Positions 15,299 to 21,780 of a DNA stretch of 21,780 nucleotides are shown here, one piece after another. Both the position numbers and the translations under genes were made by a program. The notes under the pieces are model-generated. The model did no database searches. It saw only the letters and a list, made by a program, of their open reading frames with translations, and was not told where the DNA came from. Each line of letters starts with the position of its first letter. Position 1 is the first letter of the stretch. The DNA is taken from NCBI GenBank assembly GCA_048939725.1, contig JBHLPG010000041.1, forward strand, positions 1 to 21,780, in the 5' to 3' direction. The stretch comes from Hodarchaeum sp048939725 (GTDB taxonomy: Archaea > Asgardarchaeota > Heimdallarchaeia > Hodarchaeales > Hodarchaeaceae).

Positions 15299-15606
15299 TT
15301 GAAGTATCTCTCCTGTGTGTGTTTTACCTTTAACAAAAAATCTCTCTTGTTACTCCACTATCTGGTGTAAATAATTTCATTGGTATGAACACAGATGTAA
15401 ACTTTTAGAGAATCATAACTATTAAATACTTTGTGTTAATTGATAATGAATATTAATTAATATACTAGTACTTAAATCAGAAAGATGTTGAGGCTTATTA
15501 GACAACTCTAGACTCACATAAAACCAAAAAAATTAGTGATTAATTACCAAGTCCTCGATATAATCCTTAAAATCAGAAATTATCTCCTCTTCGGGTGATT
15601 GTACTT
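15299..15606. other. Divergent control region of the peroxide-defence genes
   Basis: A 308-base non-coding stretch between the DPSL-catalase operon and the PerR gene. It contains the palindrome at 15436-15460 (listed separately), a possible TATA box AAATTATTTA on the minus strand near 15372-15381 for DPSL, and GATATAATCC near 15558 for PerR. Nothing coding was seen. Confidence 0.55.
15436..15460. promoter_or_regulatory. Candidate PerR/Fur operator
   Basis: A 25-bp imperfect palindrome: arms TTAATTGATA and TATTAATTAA match at 9 of 10 positions around a 5-base centre. Its A+T-rich, GATAATGAATATT-containing form resembles Fur/PerR boxes. It lies between the divergent PerR and DPSL-catalase genes. 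Binding is inferred, and A+T-rich DNA yields such palindromes by chance fairly often. Confidence 0.4.
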
Positions 15607-15984
15607 ATGAAGCTTACCAATCAGCGTGTGGCTATCCTAGATTTCCTCAAGGATAATCTTAATCATCCAACTGTTGAAGAAATCTTTGAAGAAGTAAAAC
15701 GGAAGCTACCTAGAATAACCAAAGCAACCGTGTACAAAAATTTGAATGTTCTCGTTGATAACAACCTCATCAAGGAGGTTAATGTAAAGGGAGTTTCGAG
15801 ATTTGAAGCAAAAATGGCTCCACATCATCATCTTGTCTGCAAAACCTGTGGAAAAATTCTTGATTATAAATCAAAAGAATTAACTGATTATGCGCTAAGA
15901 ATAATTAAGGAACAGACAGAAATCATTATCGATAGCGCTGAGACTACTTTTTTTGGCCAGTGTAAGAGCTGTAAGACAGACTAA
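15607..15984 (+). CDS. perR: PerR/Fur-family metalloregulator
   Basis: A 125-residue DNA-binding metal sensor, likely a peroxide-responsive repressor of the divergent operon. The N-terminal winged helix includes HPTVEEIFEEV and the recognition helix TKATVYKNLNVLV. The structural zinc site is Cys78/Cys81 (CKTC) and Cys119/Cys122 (CKSC). The regulatory site of Bacillus PerR is matched by His20, Glu67 (Asp in PerR), His73, His75 and Asp86; the retained Asp86 equivalent (Asp104) is typical of PerR. A true Fur is the main alternative. The start at ATG 15607 is chosen because GGTGAT lies 7 bases upstream; the in-frame GTG at 15595 is part of that ribosome-binding site. A strong terminator follows. 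Confidence 0.88.
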   Translation: MKLTNQRVAILDFLKDNLNHPTVEEIFEEVKRKLPRITKATVYKNLNVLVDNNLIKEVNVKGVSRFEAKMAPHHHLVCKTCGKILDYKSKELTDYALRIIKEQTEIIIDSAETTFFGQCKSCKTD

Positions 15985-15987
15985 GCC

Positions 15988-16051
15988 CTTCTTAAACTAT
16001 GGTTAAATTCAATATTTACAATGGTTTAAGAAGTAGAAGTTTTTGTTTTTT
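15988..16051 (+). terminator. Strong hairpin-plus-T terminator after perR
   Basis: CTTCTTAAACTAT at 15988-16000 pairs with ATGGTTTAAGAAG at 16021-16033, thirteen pairs with one G-U. TTTTTGTTTTTT follows at 16040-16051. It starts 3 bases after the stop codon. Confidence 0.7.
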
Positions 16052-16137
16052 ACCAATCTAATTTTCTAATTTTAACTCATAATCTAACTATATCACTAAA
16101 CGATTACATAAAATTATTCAGACCTATGGAGATATTA

Positions 16138-18789
16138 ATGATGAAAAGAAGACGAATTACACTCCCAATCTTGATTATGATAATGGTTTTAATTATAAAC
16201 TCTGGTATTTTGCACAAAACGATTGATGACAAAGAATCGAGTTTAAGAGAAAATAAACCCGCTTTATCCATCCAAGGATTATCAGATTATATCTCAATGG
16301 ATCCTATCAAAATTTTCAATAACACGGCGTTTAAAGATAACTATGGGTTTGCTGGGGAAGGTACCGCAGAGGAACCATATTTAATTGAAGGTATTAGTAT
16401 CACAAGTAATACAGAGACATTAATCCACATCGAGAATACGACGAAACATTTCCACATCAATGGTAGTTTTTTCAATTGTTTAGATGGCCTTTACTCTGAA
16501 GCTGTTTCCTTCCTGAATGTCACTCATGGCACGTTTGTTAATAATACTATTATTAGAAGTTGGTTTGGTGTTACCTTGCTTAACTCTAGTCAGATACATA
16601 TCGAGAATAATACCATCAACACAACTTTGTCAGGTATTGGAATAATTGGCTCCGACACAACTGATAATATTATTTTCAATAATACGATTCAAGGCAGTCC
16701 TATAGCCATCTGGGCATCCACAATGCCTAACAATAATATCATTAAACACAATTCTATTAACAGTACACAAATAGGTATTTTCCTGGATTCCAGTAATCAT
16801 AATACTCTTTTAGAAAATACAATTCGTAATTGTACCTTAAGTGGAATTTTCCTAGCAATCTCAAATAATAATAATCTTACAAGAAACACAATCTACAATA
16901 CAACAGGTAATGGAATTGGAATGTTATTCAGTAATGATACCACACTAACTTCCAATACAATCTATAATTGTACTCATGGGATTTATCTTAATTCCTCGAA
17001 TGTCAATGACTTTTCAAATAATATTATCTATAATTGTTCTAGGGGCATCCTTCTGAATAAAACTAATTACAATACTCTAACAGGTAATACTGTCCATGAT
17101 TGTTATGAGGGTATTATTAAACATAATTCCAGTCATAATATTTTGACAGGCAATACGATCTATAACACTACTTATGGAATTGAACTAGAAACCTCAACAA
17201 GCAATACTATTTCTGCTAATACCGTTTCCAATTGTACCGTAGCCATAGTTTTAAATGGAGATTGTTATAATAACACTATGTCTGGTAATCCTGTCAATGA
17301 CTGCTTTGAGAGCATTTATCTTTATCTTTCTGATAATAATACTTTGACTGACTGCACCATCAATGATTGCACGACAGCTATCATGGTAGAGGATTCCGAT
17401 AATAACACAATATCCCATAATATTATCTATAACAGCTCTAGCGAGGGTATTACCGTTTTTACTAATAGTAATTTAAACATTTTCAAGGGGAACACTATCT
17501 ACAATTGTTCCACTGATGGTATTTACTTGGCTGGCTCCAATAATACCATTAGTTTCAATACCATCTATAATAATACGAATTATGGTCTGAATCTAGTAGA
17601 TTCTGAAAATAACACAGTGATTGGAAACAATTTTATCGATAACGGGGCTCCTCAAGCCTATGATGATGGAATTCGCAACAATGTCAGTTACAACTACTGG
17701 GCCGATTGGACTTCACCCGATCTTGTTGAACCCTATGGTATTGTAGATAATCCTTACATTCTGGCAGGCAGCTCGGGAAATATGGATCCATTTCCTTTAA
17801 CAGCACTACCCCCTCTGACAATAGACATTCTAGCACCAATATCACAAGAATATGAAACAGAAATTATCTCAGTAATACTCTCTGGAAGCCCTACAATCAC
17901 ACAGACATGGTATTACATAGAGGGGATAGATAATCAAAATCGAACTTGGACGACTAGTGAGGATCGAACGTTACCCGATGGACCTTACACCCTCCATGCA
18001 TATGGTAGCGACATAACAGGGCATGTTGTCTATTCCTCGGTGTCTTTCGGTATTGATGCTCATCTTCCCTCTGCAGTTATTACCAATCCCATCAACACAA
18101 CATATTCTCACATAGAAATCCCTTTATTCTACACTGTATCGCATGGGATAGTGACTAGTATTTTCCTGAATGGAATGATCAATACAACAGCCGTTCCTAG
18201 TGGATCTGTAGTTTCAGATTTTCCTGATGTACCAGTAATTCCTGATGGCAGTTATAATATCACGATAGTGGTTGTAGATCATGCGTTAAACTTCGATCAA
18301 GACACCATCTTCTTCACTATTGACATGACACCTCCTACCATTACAATTGAATCACCTACTGCAACTACCTATACAACTGGAACTATCTCAGTAGATTTGT
18401 CTAGTGATGATATGGTAGATTCTTGGTGGTATTCTATTGATGATGGCCCAAATCAAAGCTGGACGGGTAGTGTAACCGAATCATTAGCAGAAGGTACATA
18501 CACCCTTCATGTCTATGGGAACGATTCTGTAGGGAATATAGGATATGCCAGTGTGACCCTTACCATCGAGATTCCAGGTGAAACATCTATTCCTGTGTCA
18601 TCTTCTGCGCCAACATCCACGTCTGCTACTATTCCAACTACAGCAGCCACACCAATGCTCGAGACTACTCCAGAAACTTCAATCACATCATCCTCAGAAG
18701 CCGCATCAGGAACATTCCCTGGTATATTTAGTATCCTAGTAGTGTTCGCTACTCTAGTAGTTATTATTCGTAGACACAAACACCTTTAA
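16138..18789 (+). CDS. NosD-type parallel beta-helix surface protein, membrane anchored
   Basis: Exported protein of about 883 residues. The signal peptide is basic KRRR plus a hydrophobic core to about residue 24. The NosD entry motif GEGTAEEPYLIEGISI (about 73-88) opens a right-handed parallel beta-helix to about 525, built of roughly 22-residue turns of the type NTIYNCTxGIYLNSSN. It is rich in Asn/Thr, with very many Asn-x-Ser/Thr glycosylation sequons. Three Ig-like beta domains follow (about 560-785), two of them sharing a WYYI/WWYSI...YTLHxYGxD pattern. A Ser/Thr-rich stalk, FPGIF, a membrane helix and RRHKHL end the protein, resembling an archaeal C-terminal anchor. Binding or processing of polysaccharide is possible for the fold; no catalytic site was identified. 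ATG 16138 or 16141 follows GGAGAT; the ATG at 16126 overlaps that site. Convergent with an LVIVD gene. Confidence 0.85.
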   Translation: MMKRRRITLPILIMIMVLIINSGILHKTIDDKESSLRENKPALSIQGLSDYISMDPIKIFNNTAFKDNYGFAGEGTAEEPYLIEGISITSNTETLIHIENTTKHFHINGSFFNCLDGLYSEAVSFLNVTHGTFVNNTIIRSWFGVTLLNSSQIHIENNTINTTLSGIGIIGSDTTDNIIFNNTIQGSPIAIWASTMPNNNIIKHNSINSTQIGIFLDSSNHNTLLENTIRNCTLSGIFLAISNNNNLTRNTIYNTTGNGIGMLFSNDTTLTSNTIYNCTHGIYLNSSNVNDFSNNIIYNCSRGILLNKTNYNTLTGNTVHDCYEGIIKHNSSHNILTGNTIYNTTYGIELETSTSNTISANTVSNCTVAIVLNGDCYNNTMSGNPVNDCFESIYLYLSDNNTLTDCTINDCTTAIMVEDSDNNTISHNIIYNSSSEGITVFTNSNLNIFKGNTIYNCSTDGIYLAGSNNTISFNTIYNNTNYGLNLVDSENNTVIGNNFIDNGAPQAYDDGIRNNVSYNYWADWTSPDLVEPYGIVDNPYILAGSSGNMDPFPLTALPPLTIDILAPISQEYETEIISVILSGSPTITQTWYYIEGIDNQNRTWTTSEDRTLPDGPYTLHAYGSDITGHVVYSSVSFGIDAHLPSAVITNPINTTYSHIEIPLFYTVSHGIVTSIFLNGMINTTAVPSGSVVSDFPDVPVIPDGSYNITIVVVDHALNFDQDTIFFTIDMTPPTITIESPTATTYTTGTISVDLSSDDMVDSWWYSIDDGPNQSWTGSVTESLAEGTYTLHVYGNDSVGNIGYASVTLTIEIPGETSIPVSSSAPTSTSATIPTTAATPMLETTPETSITSSSEAASGTFPGIFSILVVFATLVVIIRRHKHL
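16540..17640 (+). repeat. Coding repeats of the beta-helix turns
   Basis: About fifteen degenerate repeats of roughly 66-69 bases recur in frame around AATACNATNTATAATTGT (Asn-Thr-Ile-Tyr-Asn-Cys). They correspond to single turns of the beta-helix and have diverged mostly at third positions. Such arrays can lengthen or shorten by recombination. Confidence 0.7.
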
Positions 18790-18821
18790 TTGTGTCTTCT
18801 ACTATTTTTATTCTGAACTGT

Positions 18822-20000
18822 CTAATTTCTCTTAGAACTTCTTCTAAAACAAAAACTTAGGGTAAGGATACTTAGAAATACAAATATCATCTCAATGTAC
18901 GTTTTTCTGTTACTAGTACTTGTAGAAACACTTATTAATGAATCGCTTGTACTTGAGATACTTTCCATACTAGAACTAATATTCTCTACCTCCTTAATCT
19001 GGATTTGAATTATTTCGATACCTCTAACTTGACTGGCAACATACCCAATATCTCCCACGACTTGAAATCCCAAAAGAGAACCCCCTACGTCATCACGGCC
19101 AATTTCTGAAGGAACTTTTGAATCAGTAATATCAAATATTCTGAATCCCAAATGAAAATCTGAAGCATATAAGAATCCCTTCAGTATTGCCATATTAGTA
19201 ATATATGTAGGCTCTGTTTCTGTAACATGACTTACTAGTGTAGGTTCTGATAGGTTTGTAGAATTAAACACTTTAATTCCAGTAGATCCGCCAGTATACC
19301 AGTAATTTCCATCAATTGTAATACAAGAAATCGCTTCATCATCTATCATTCCAATGTATCCGATATTTTCAGGATTACTGATGTTAACTGTTACTAGACT
19401 TCCGTTATTAGCGAAACCAAAGCCTAGGTCATTGATTGCATAGACATAGCTAAAACCATTTCCCTTAAACCTGACCAATTCTGCTATAAGAGGTACATCT
19501 GTAATGTTGTAGATCTCAAAATCATGTTCCCAATTGGCTAAAAATAACAAATTATTTTGGATATAGATTGCTGCAGGTCGAGTATTTGTATAGGTGTTAG
19601 CTAATTCTGGGTTTGAAGGATCTGTCACATTGATGATCTTCAAACCTCTGTCATCTGCTGCTGTGAAGATATAATCGTGATAGACTGCTATTGAGTGTCC
19701 CAAATAACCATCAGAATAATAGTGCCCTAATTCAAAGGCATTTATAGGGTCAGAAATATTGTAGATATTTAGGCCAGAATCAGATAATACGTAAGCAATG
19801 TCTCCCACAACTTCTATATCCTTAGCTCCACCTCCTTCGTTTAATTCGTTAATTGGTGTCATCTCAACTTCATAGTTGTGTAGAGAAAGATTATGCACCA
19901 TCGGATTACTTTGCTTAGCAGCTGTAAAATGAATTGAAAGAAGAAAGACAAATAGCAGAAGAGTAAGACTCAAATGGTGTGTCAATATTTTGAATTTCAT
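18822..20000 (-). CDS. LVIVD-repeat surface protein, second copy, membrane anchored
   Basis: Exported protein of 392 residues. The signal peptide covers 1-28. Beta-propeller blades run from about 48 to 335, with units such as GLNIYNISDPINAFELGHY, GLKIINVTDPSNPELANTY and GFRIFDITDSKVPSEIGR. A Ser/Thr-rich stalk (about 338-363) is followed by a membrane helix at about 367-384 and the basic tail RRSSKRN. Architecture matches the LVIVD protein at 10889-12007, but the sequence is clearly diverged, so the duplication is old. Several Asn-x-Ser/Thr sequons suggest glycosylation. It converges on the beta-helix surface protein, which carries the same stalk-helix-basic-tail anchor. GAGTGAT lies 5 bases before the ATG and a TATA box lies at 20029-20037. 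Confidence 0.83.
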   Translation of the reverse strand: MKFKILTHHLSLTLLLFVFLLSIHFTAAKQSNPMVHNLSLHNYEVEMTPINELNEGGGAKDIEVVGDIAYVLSDSGLNIYNISDPINAFELGHYYSDGYLGHSIAVYHDYIFTAADDRGLKIINVTDPSNPELANTYTNTRPAAIYIQNNLLFLANWEHDFEIYNITDVPLIAELVRFKGNGFSYVYAINDLGFGFANNGSLVTVNISNPENIGYIGMIDDEAISCITIDGNYWYTGGSTGIKVFNSTNLSEPTLVSHVTETEPTYITNMAILKGFLYASDFHLGFRIFDITDSKVPSEIGRDDVGGSLLGFQVVGDIGYVASQVRGIEIIQIQIKEVENISSSMESISSTSDSLISVSTSTSNRKTYIEMIFVFLSILTLSFCFRRSSKRN

Positions 20001-20028
20001 TTGTAATCACTCAAAATCAGCAAACTCA

Positions 20029-20037
20029 ATATAAAAG
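20029..20037 (-). promoter_or_regulatory. TATA box for the LVIVD gene at 18822-20000
   Basis: The minus strand reads CTTTTATAT. It is 29 bases from the ATG, which implies a very short leader that starts at or near the GAGTGAT site. Confidence 0.45.
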
Positions 20038-20214
20038 ATTGATGAATGGTGAAATTGTTTTATGAAAAAATTGAATCAATATATGAATCATTACTGTCTA
20101 ATATCAGGTAAATCAATCTATTCAGATGTAAAGGTTGAGGGTCATCAATAGTTGATTATTGTGTAAGCTTTTCTAGCGAATTCTAATAATTCATTGCTTC
20201 AAAAAACTAGGGAG

Positions 20215-20224
20215 TTTATAAAAG
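20215..20224 (+). promoter_or_regulatory. Plus-strand TATA box without a coding gene downstream
   Basis: GTTTATAAAAG is a near-ideal archaeal TATA box. No open frame of note follows on this strand for over 350 bases, but the hairpin cluster begins about 100 bases on, so it may drive a non-coding RNA starting near 20245. Confidence 0.45.
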
Positions 20225-20244
20225 AATGGTGGGTTCTACTACCA

Positions 20245-20440
20245 GACCTCTGATTTCACCTGAGAAAACCAATCATTTGAAATCATATGTCAGAAGATTA
20301 ATACCTTAAATTCGTCGCTGAGAGTTCCCCAGAGACGTTAAAAGCTTGTGGAAAGTTGGTAAGACCTGGTTACTCCTAGACGCGACTTTATGAATCAGGA
20401 ATGAGCTGTTTTTATCGTTCGCGATAAAAGCGTAAGTATC
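20245..20440 (+). ncRNA. Candidate structured RNA
   Basis: Several hairpins follow one another in DNA that is less A+T-rich than the rest of the gap. At 20313-20337 CGTCGCTG and CAGAGACG pair with one mismatch around a 9-base loop. In the middle AAAGT pairs with ACTTT around an inner GTAA/TTAC helix. At 20410-20429 TTTTATCG and CGATAAAA form a perfect 8-bp stem with a TTCG tetraloop. A TATA box lies upstream and a strong terminator downstream. No known RNA family was recognised, both ends are guesses, and the strand is inferred from the TATA box. Confidence 0.3.
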
Positions 20441-20508
20441 ATGGAACGGTTGCAAAACTTAATATGAAATTTAACTGAGTTAAAGAAAAATCCTAAAGGG
20501 AAAAAAAT

Positions 20509-20567
20509 AAAGTAGAATAAACGAACTTTAGTTTTCCTGTAGTTAGGAAAATATATTCTACTTTTTT
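20509..20567. terminator. Nested two-way terminator
   Basis: Outer arms AAAGTAGAATA (20509-20519) and TATTCTACTTT (20554-20564) are a perfect 11-bp inverted repeat. Inside lies a second perfect stem, TTTTCCT (20532-20538) with AGGAAAA (20545-20551). Six Ts end the plus-strand side, and the minus-strand side runs into TTTATTTTTTTCCC. It ends the minus-strand repeat-protein gene, whose stop is 22 bases away, and could also end a plus-strand transcript. Confidence 0.65.
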
Positions 20568-20588
20568 CGGATCAATAAGGGATCTAAA

Positions 20589-21780
20589 TCAACTAGAAGT
20601 GCTACCTATTTCGAGATCTATTGCAATATCGAGATCAGTGAGACTTCCATTCAACAAAGTATCTATAGACGTTTTAAGTTCCTCGTTGGGATCTAATATC
20701 AATTTCATTTTCAATTTGATTCTGATCTCCGTGGAATCACCGCTTTGTTTGATATCTAATGAAGTATCAAGGTCAAAGAAGCTCCCAAGTAAATCTAGAT
20801 CTATATTGACTTCTGGTTCCTCTCCTAAAGAAATTTCGACCAGAACTTTGATTTCCATGGAATCACTGCTTAATTTCACAACAATTTTCAGTTCAGCTCC
20901 ATCATTGGAGCTCATTTTCACCCTAACATCAATTAAGACATCAGTCTCTTCTGGTTCTGGTTCTGGCTCGATTTCTTCAATGCAGATGGTTTTCAGGTAA
21001 ACCTCCAAAATACTTTGAGATTCGCCGTTTACCCCAAGCCAAATGTCTTCGTATTGTGGGTTGGGAAATAGATCCAAACTCGCTGTTATTCGTCCATAGA
21101 CAGCCTCTGAGGATTCAGTAGTCAAAATACCCTCACTATCAAACCACTCCTCTATGGATTGAGGATTTTCCATACCTGTGTTTGGGGACCAATCTATGCT
21201 TATTGGCGACTGCTCTCCTTCTAGAGAACCATCATACTCAAAAATCCAGCTAATCCAAACCTTCTTAGATGGATGATCATTGATTACGTTCGGGATCCGA
21301 ATGTACCATTGAGCTGGCCGATCAAAGACCACTCGTTCAGGGTCATACGACCAAGTAGGTGCCTCACCAATAGCTTTATCCCATCCTACCAAGGGATCGC
21401 TATCTTGTGGATTTGTCGGATCGTCAAAAATCCATCCTAGTTGAACCTGAGCATCAGCATGCCATTCAGGTAGCGTCCCAGGTCCTATTTCTACTGGCTC
21501 AACTTCTTCAACACACAATGTTTTGATGTACACCTCAAGAGCATTTTGAGATTCACCGTATACACCAAGCCAAATGTCTTCGTATTGAGGATTGGGATAC
21601 AAGTTAAGTTCCCCTGTGATTCGTCCATATACAATTTCCAAAGGATCTGTAGTCGGATTCCCAGCACTATCGAAGAAATCTTCGACTCCTTGCGGTTCAT
21701 CCATACCTGTGTTTGGGTCCCAATCAATACTCGTTACACCCTGATCCCCTTCAAGAGAGGGATCATATTCATAGACCCAG
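20589..21780 (-). CDS. Tandem-repeat protein of unknown function, N-terminus outside the window
   Basis: The frame is open to the window edge, giving at least 397 residues; the Met at 21704 lies inside a repeat and is not the start. Two copies of a 177-residue unit are visible (the first incomplete), each with WSPNTG/WDPNTG, GRITxxLxLxPNPQYEDIWLGVxGES and a single Cys in VYxKTxC(V/I)EE(V/I)EP. The copies align at a 531-base offset and share an identical 23-base segment (21034-21056 and 21565-21587). An acidic EPEPEPEE linker leads to about 115 residues of alternating polar and hydrophobic strands with 40-50-residue internal repeats (SSDSMEIKVLVEISL, SGDSTEIRIKLKMKL). No membrane helix ends the protein. 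I do not recognise the family; a secreted or surface beta-rich protein is a guess from composition. Confidence 0.75.
   Translation of the reverse strand, partial: WVYEYDPSLEGDQGVTSIDWDPNTGMDEPQGVEDFFDSAGNPTTDPLEIVYGRITGELNLYPNPQYEDIWLGVYGESQNALEVYIKTLCVEEVEPVEIGPGTLPEWHADAQVQLGWIFDDPTNPQDSDPLVGWDKAIGEAPTWSYDPERVVFDRPAQWYIRIPNVINDHPSKKVWISWIFEYDGSLEGEQSPISIDWSPNTGMENPQSIEEWFDSEGILTTESSEAVYGRITASLDLFPNPQYEDIWLGVNGESQSILEVYLKTICIEEIEPEPEPEETDVLIDVRVKMSSNDGAELKIVVKLSSDSMEIKVLVEISLGEEPEVNIDLDLLGSFFDLDTSLDIKQSGDSTEIRIKLKMKLILDPNEELKTSIDTLLNGSLTDLDIAIDLEIGSTSS
21034..21780 (-). repeat. 531-bp in-frame tandem duplication
   Basis: Two consecutive copies of a 531-bp (177-codon) unit in the repeat-protein gene, with the second copy cut by the window edge. 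Stretches of more than 20 bases are identical between copies while other parts differ, indicating a duplication that is fairly recent or kept alike by gene conversion. More copies may lie beyond the window. Confidence 0.75.

Larger units (their letters stand above)
20001..20588. other. Long non-coding stretch
   Basis: A 588-base region between two minus-strand genes. From left to right it holds a TATA box for the LVIVD gene, a 29-codon open frame at 20062-20151 of doubtful meaning, a plus-strand TATA box at 20215-20224, a run of hairpins at 20313-20429 (possible RNA), and a nested terminator at 20509-20567. No tRNA, 5S, SRP or RNase P RNA could be recognised. Confidence 0.55.

Noticed and set aside
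16540..17640. CRISPR-like regular repeats.
   Set aside because: The repeats are in-frame, degenerate beta-helix turns within a gene, without identical repeats or unique spacers.
20245..20440. RNase P or tRNA identity for the hairpin region (GGAAAGT and GGTAAGA strings caught the eye).
   Set aside because: The strings are not in the order or spacing of RNase P conserved regions, and no T-loop or acceptor stem of a tRNA is present.

Overview
The window looks archaeal, and an Asgard (Promethearchaeota) lineage is the best guess, with moderate confidence. Supporting points seen in the sequence: A+T-rich DNA; TATA boxes about 25 bp before likely transcript starts; strong GGAGG/GGTGAT ribosome-binding sites; secreted NosD-type beta-helix and LVIVD-repeat surface proteins with C-terminal membrane anchors; a protein with a small-GTPase-like fold that has lost its nucleotide motifs; and a zinc-ribbon/polyproline/coiled-coil protein. 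No rRNA or tRNA gene, CRISPR array, transposase or integrase was found, so the placement rests on protein style alone.

Layout. 0-1.7 kb: a GNAT acetyltransferase (+) converges on a lipoprotein with two sulfite-oxidase-like domains (-). 1.8-6.5 kb: a two-gene minus-strand operon encodes an ATC-hydrolase-like/HEAT-repeat protein and then a large nucleotidyltransferase-metallophosphoesterase-CBS protein. It faces a small winged-helix gene (+) across a promoter region holding three copies of an operator-like element. 7.1-8.7 kb: an aldo/keto reductase and a second metallophosphoesterase, probably co-transcribed (-). 8.7-9.2 kb: no intact gene, but a decayed fragment of an LVIVD-repeat gene. 9.2-10.6 kb: the zinc-ribbon/polyproline/coiled-coil protein (+) and the GTPase-fold protein (-), convergent. 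10.9-13.1 kb: an LVIVD-repeat surface protein and an epoxide-hydrolase-type alpha/beta hydrolase (-); the hydrolase probably starts at a rare AUU codon. 13.3-16.05 kb: an oxidative-stress module, with a DPSL ferritin-like protein and a heme catalase in one operon (-) divergent from a PerR/Fur regulator (+). 16.1-20.0 kb: a NosD-type beta-helix surface protein (+) convergent with a second LVIVD surface protein (-). 20.0-20.6 kb: a long non-coding stretch with a TATA box, several hairpins (possible structured RNA) and a nested two-way terminator. 20.6 kb to the edge: the C-terminal part of a tandem-repeat protein (-) running off the window.

The two clearest functional units are (1) the PerR-DPSL-catalase peroxide-defence cluster, a known kind of arrangement, and (2) the nucleotidyltransferase-phosphoesterase-CBS plus ATC-hydrolase/HEAT operon with its divergent winged-helix gene. 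The second is the best candidate for an undescribed system: one polypeptide carries both a nucleotide-transfer and a phosphodiester-cleaving domain together with a likely nucleotide-sensing module. Its function is not known from the sequence.
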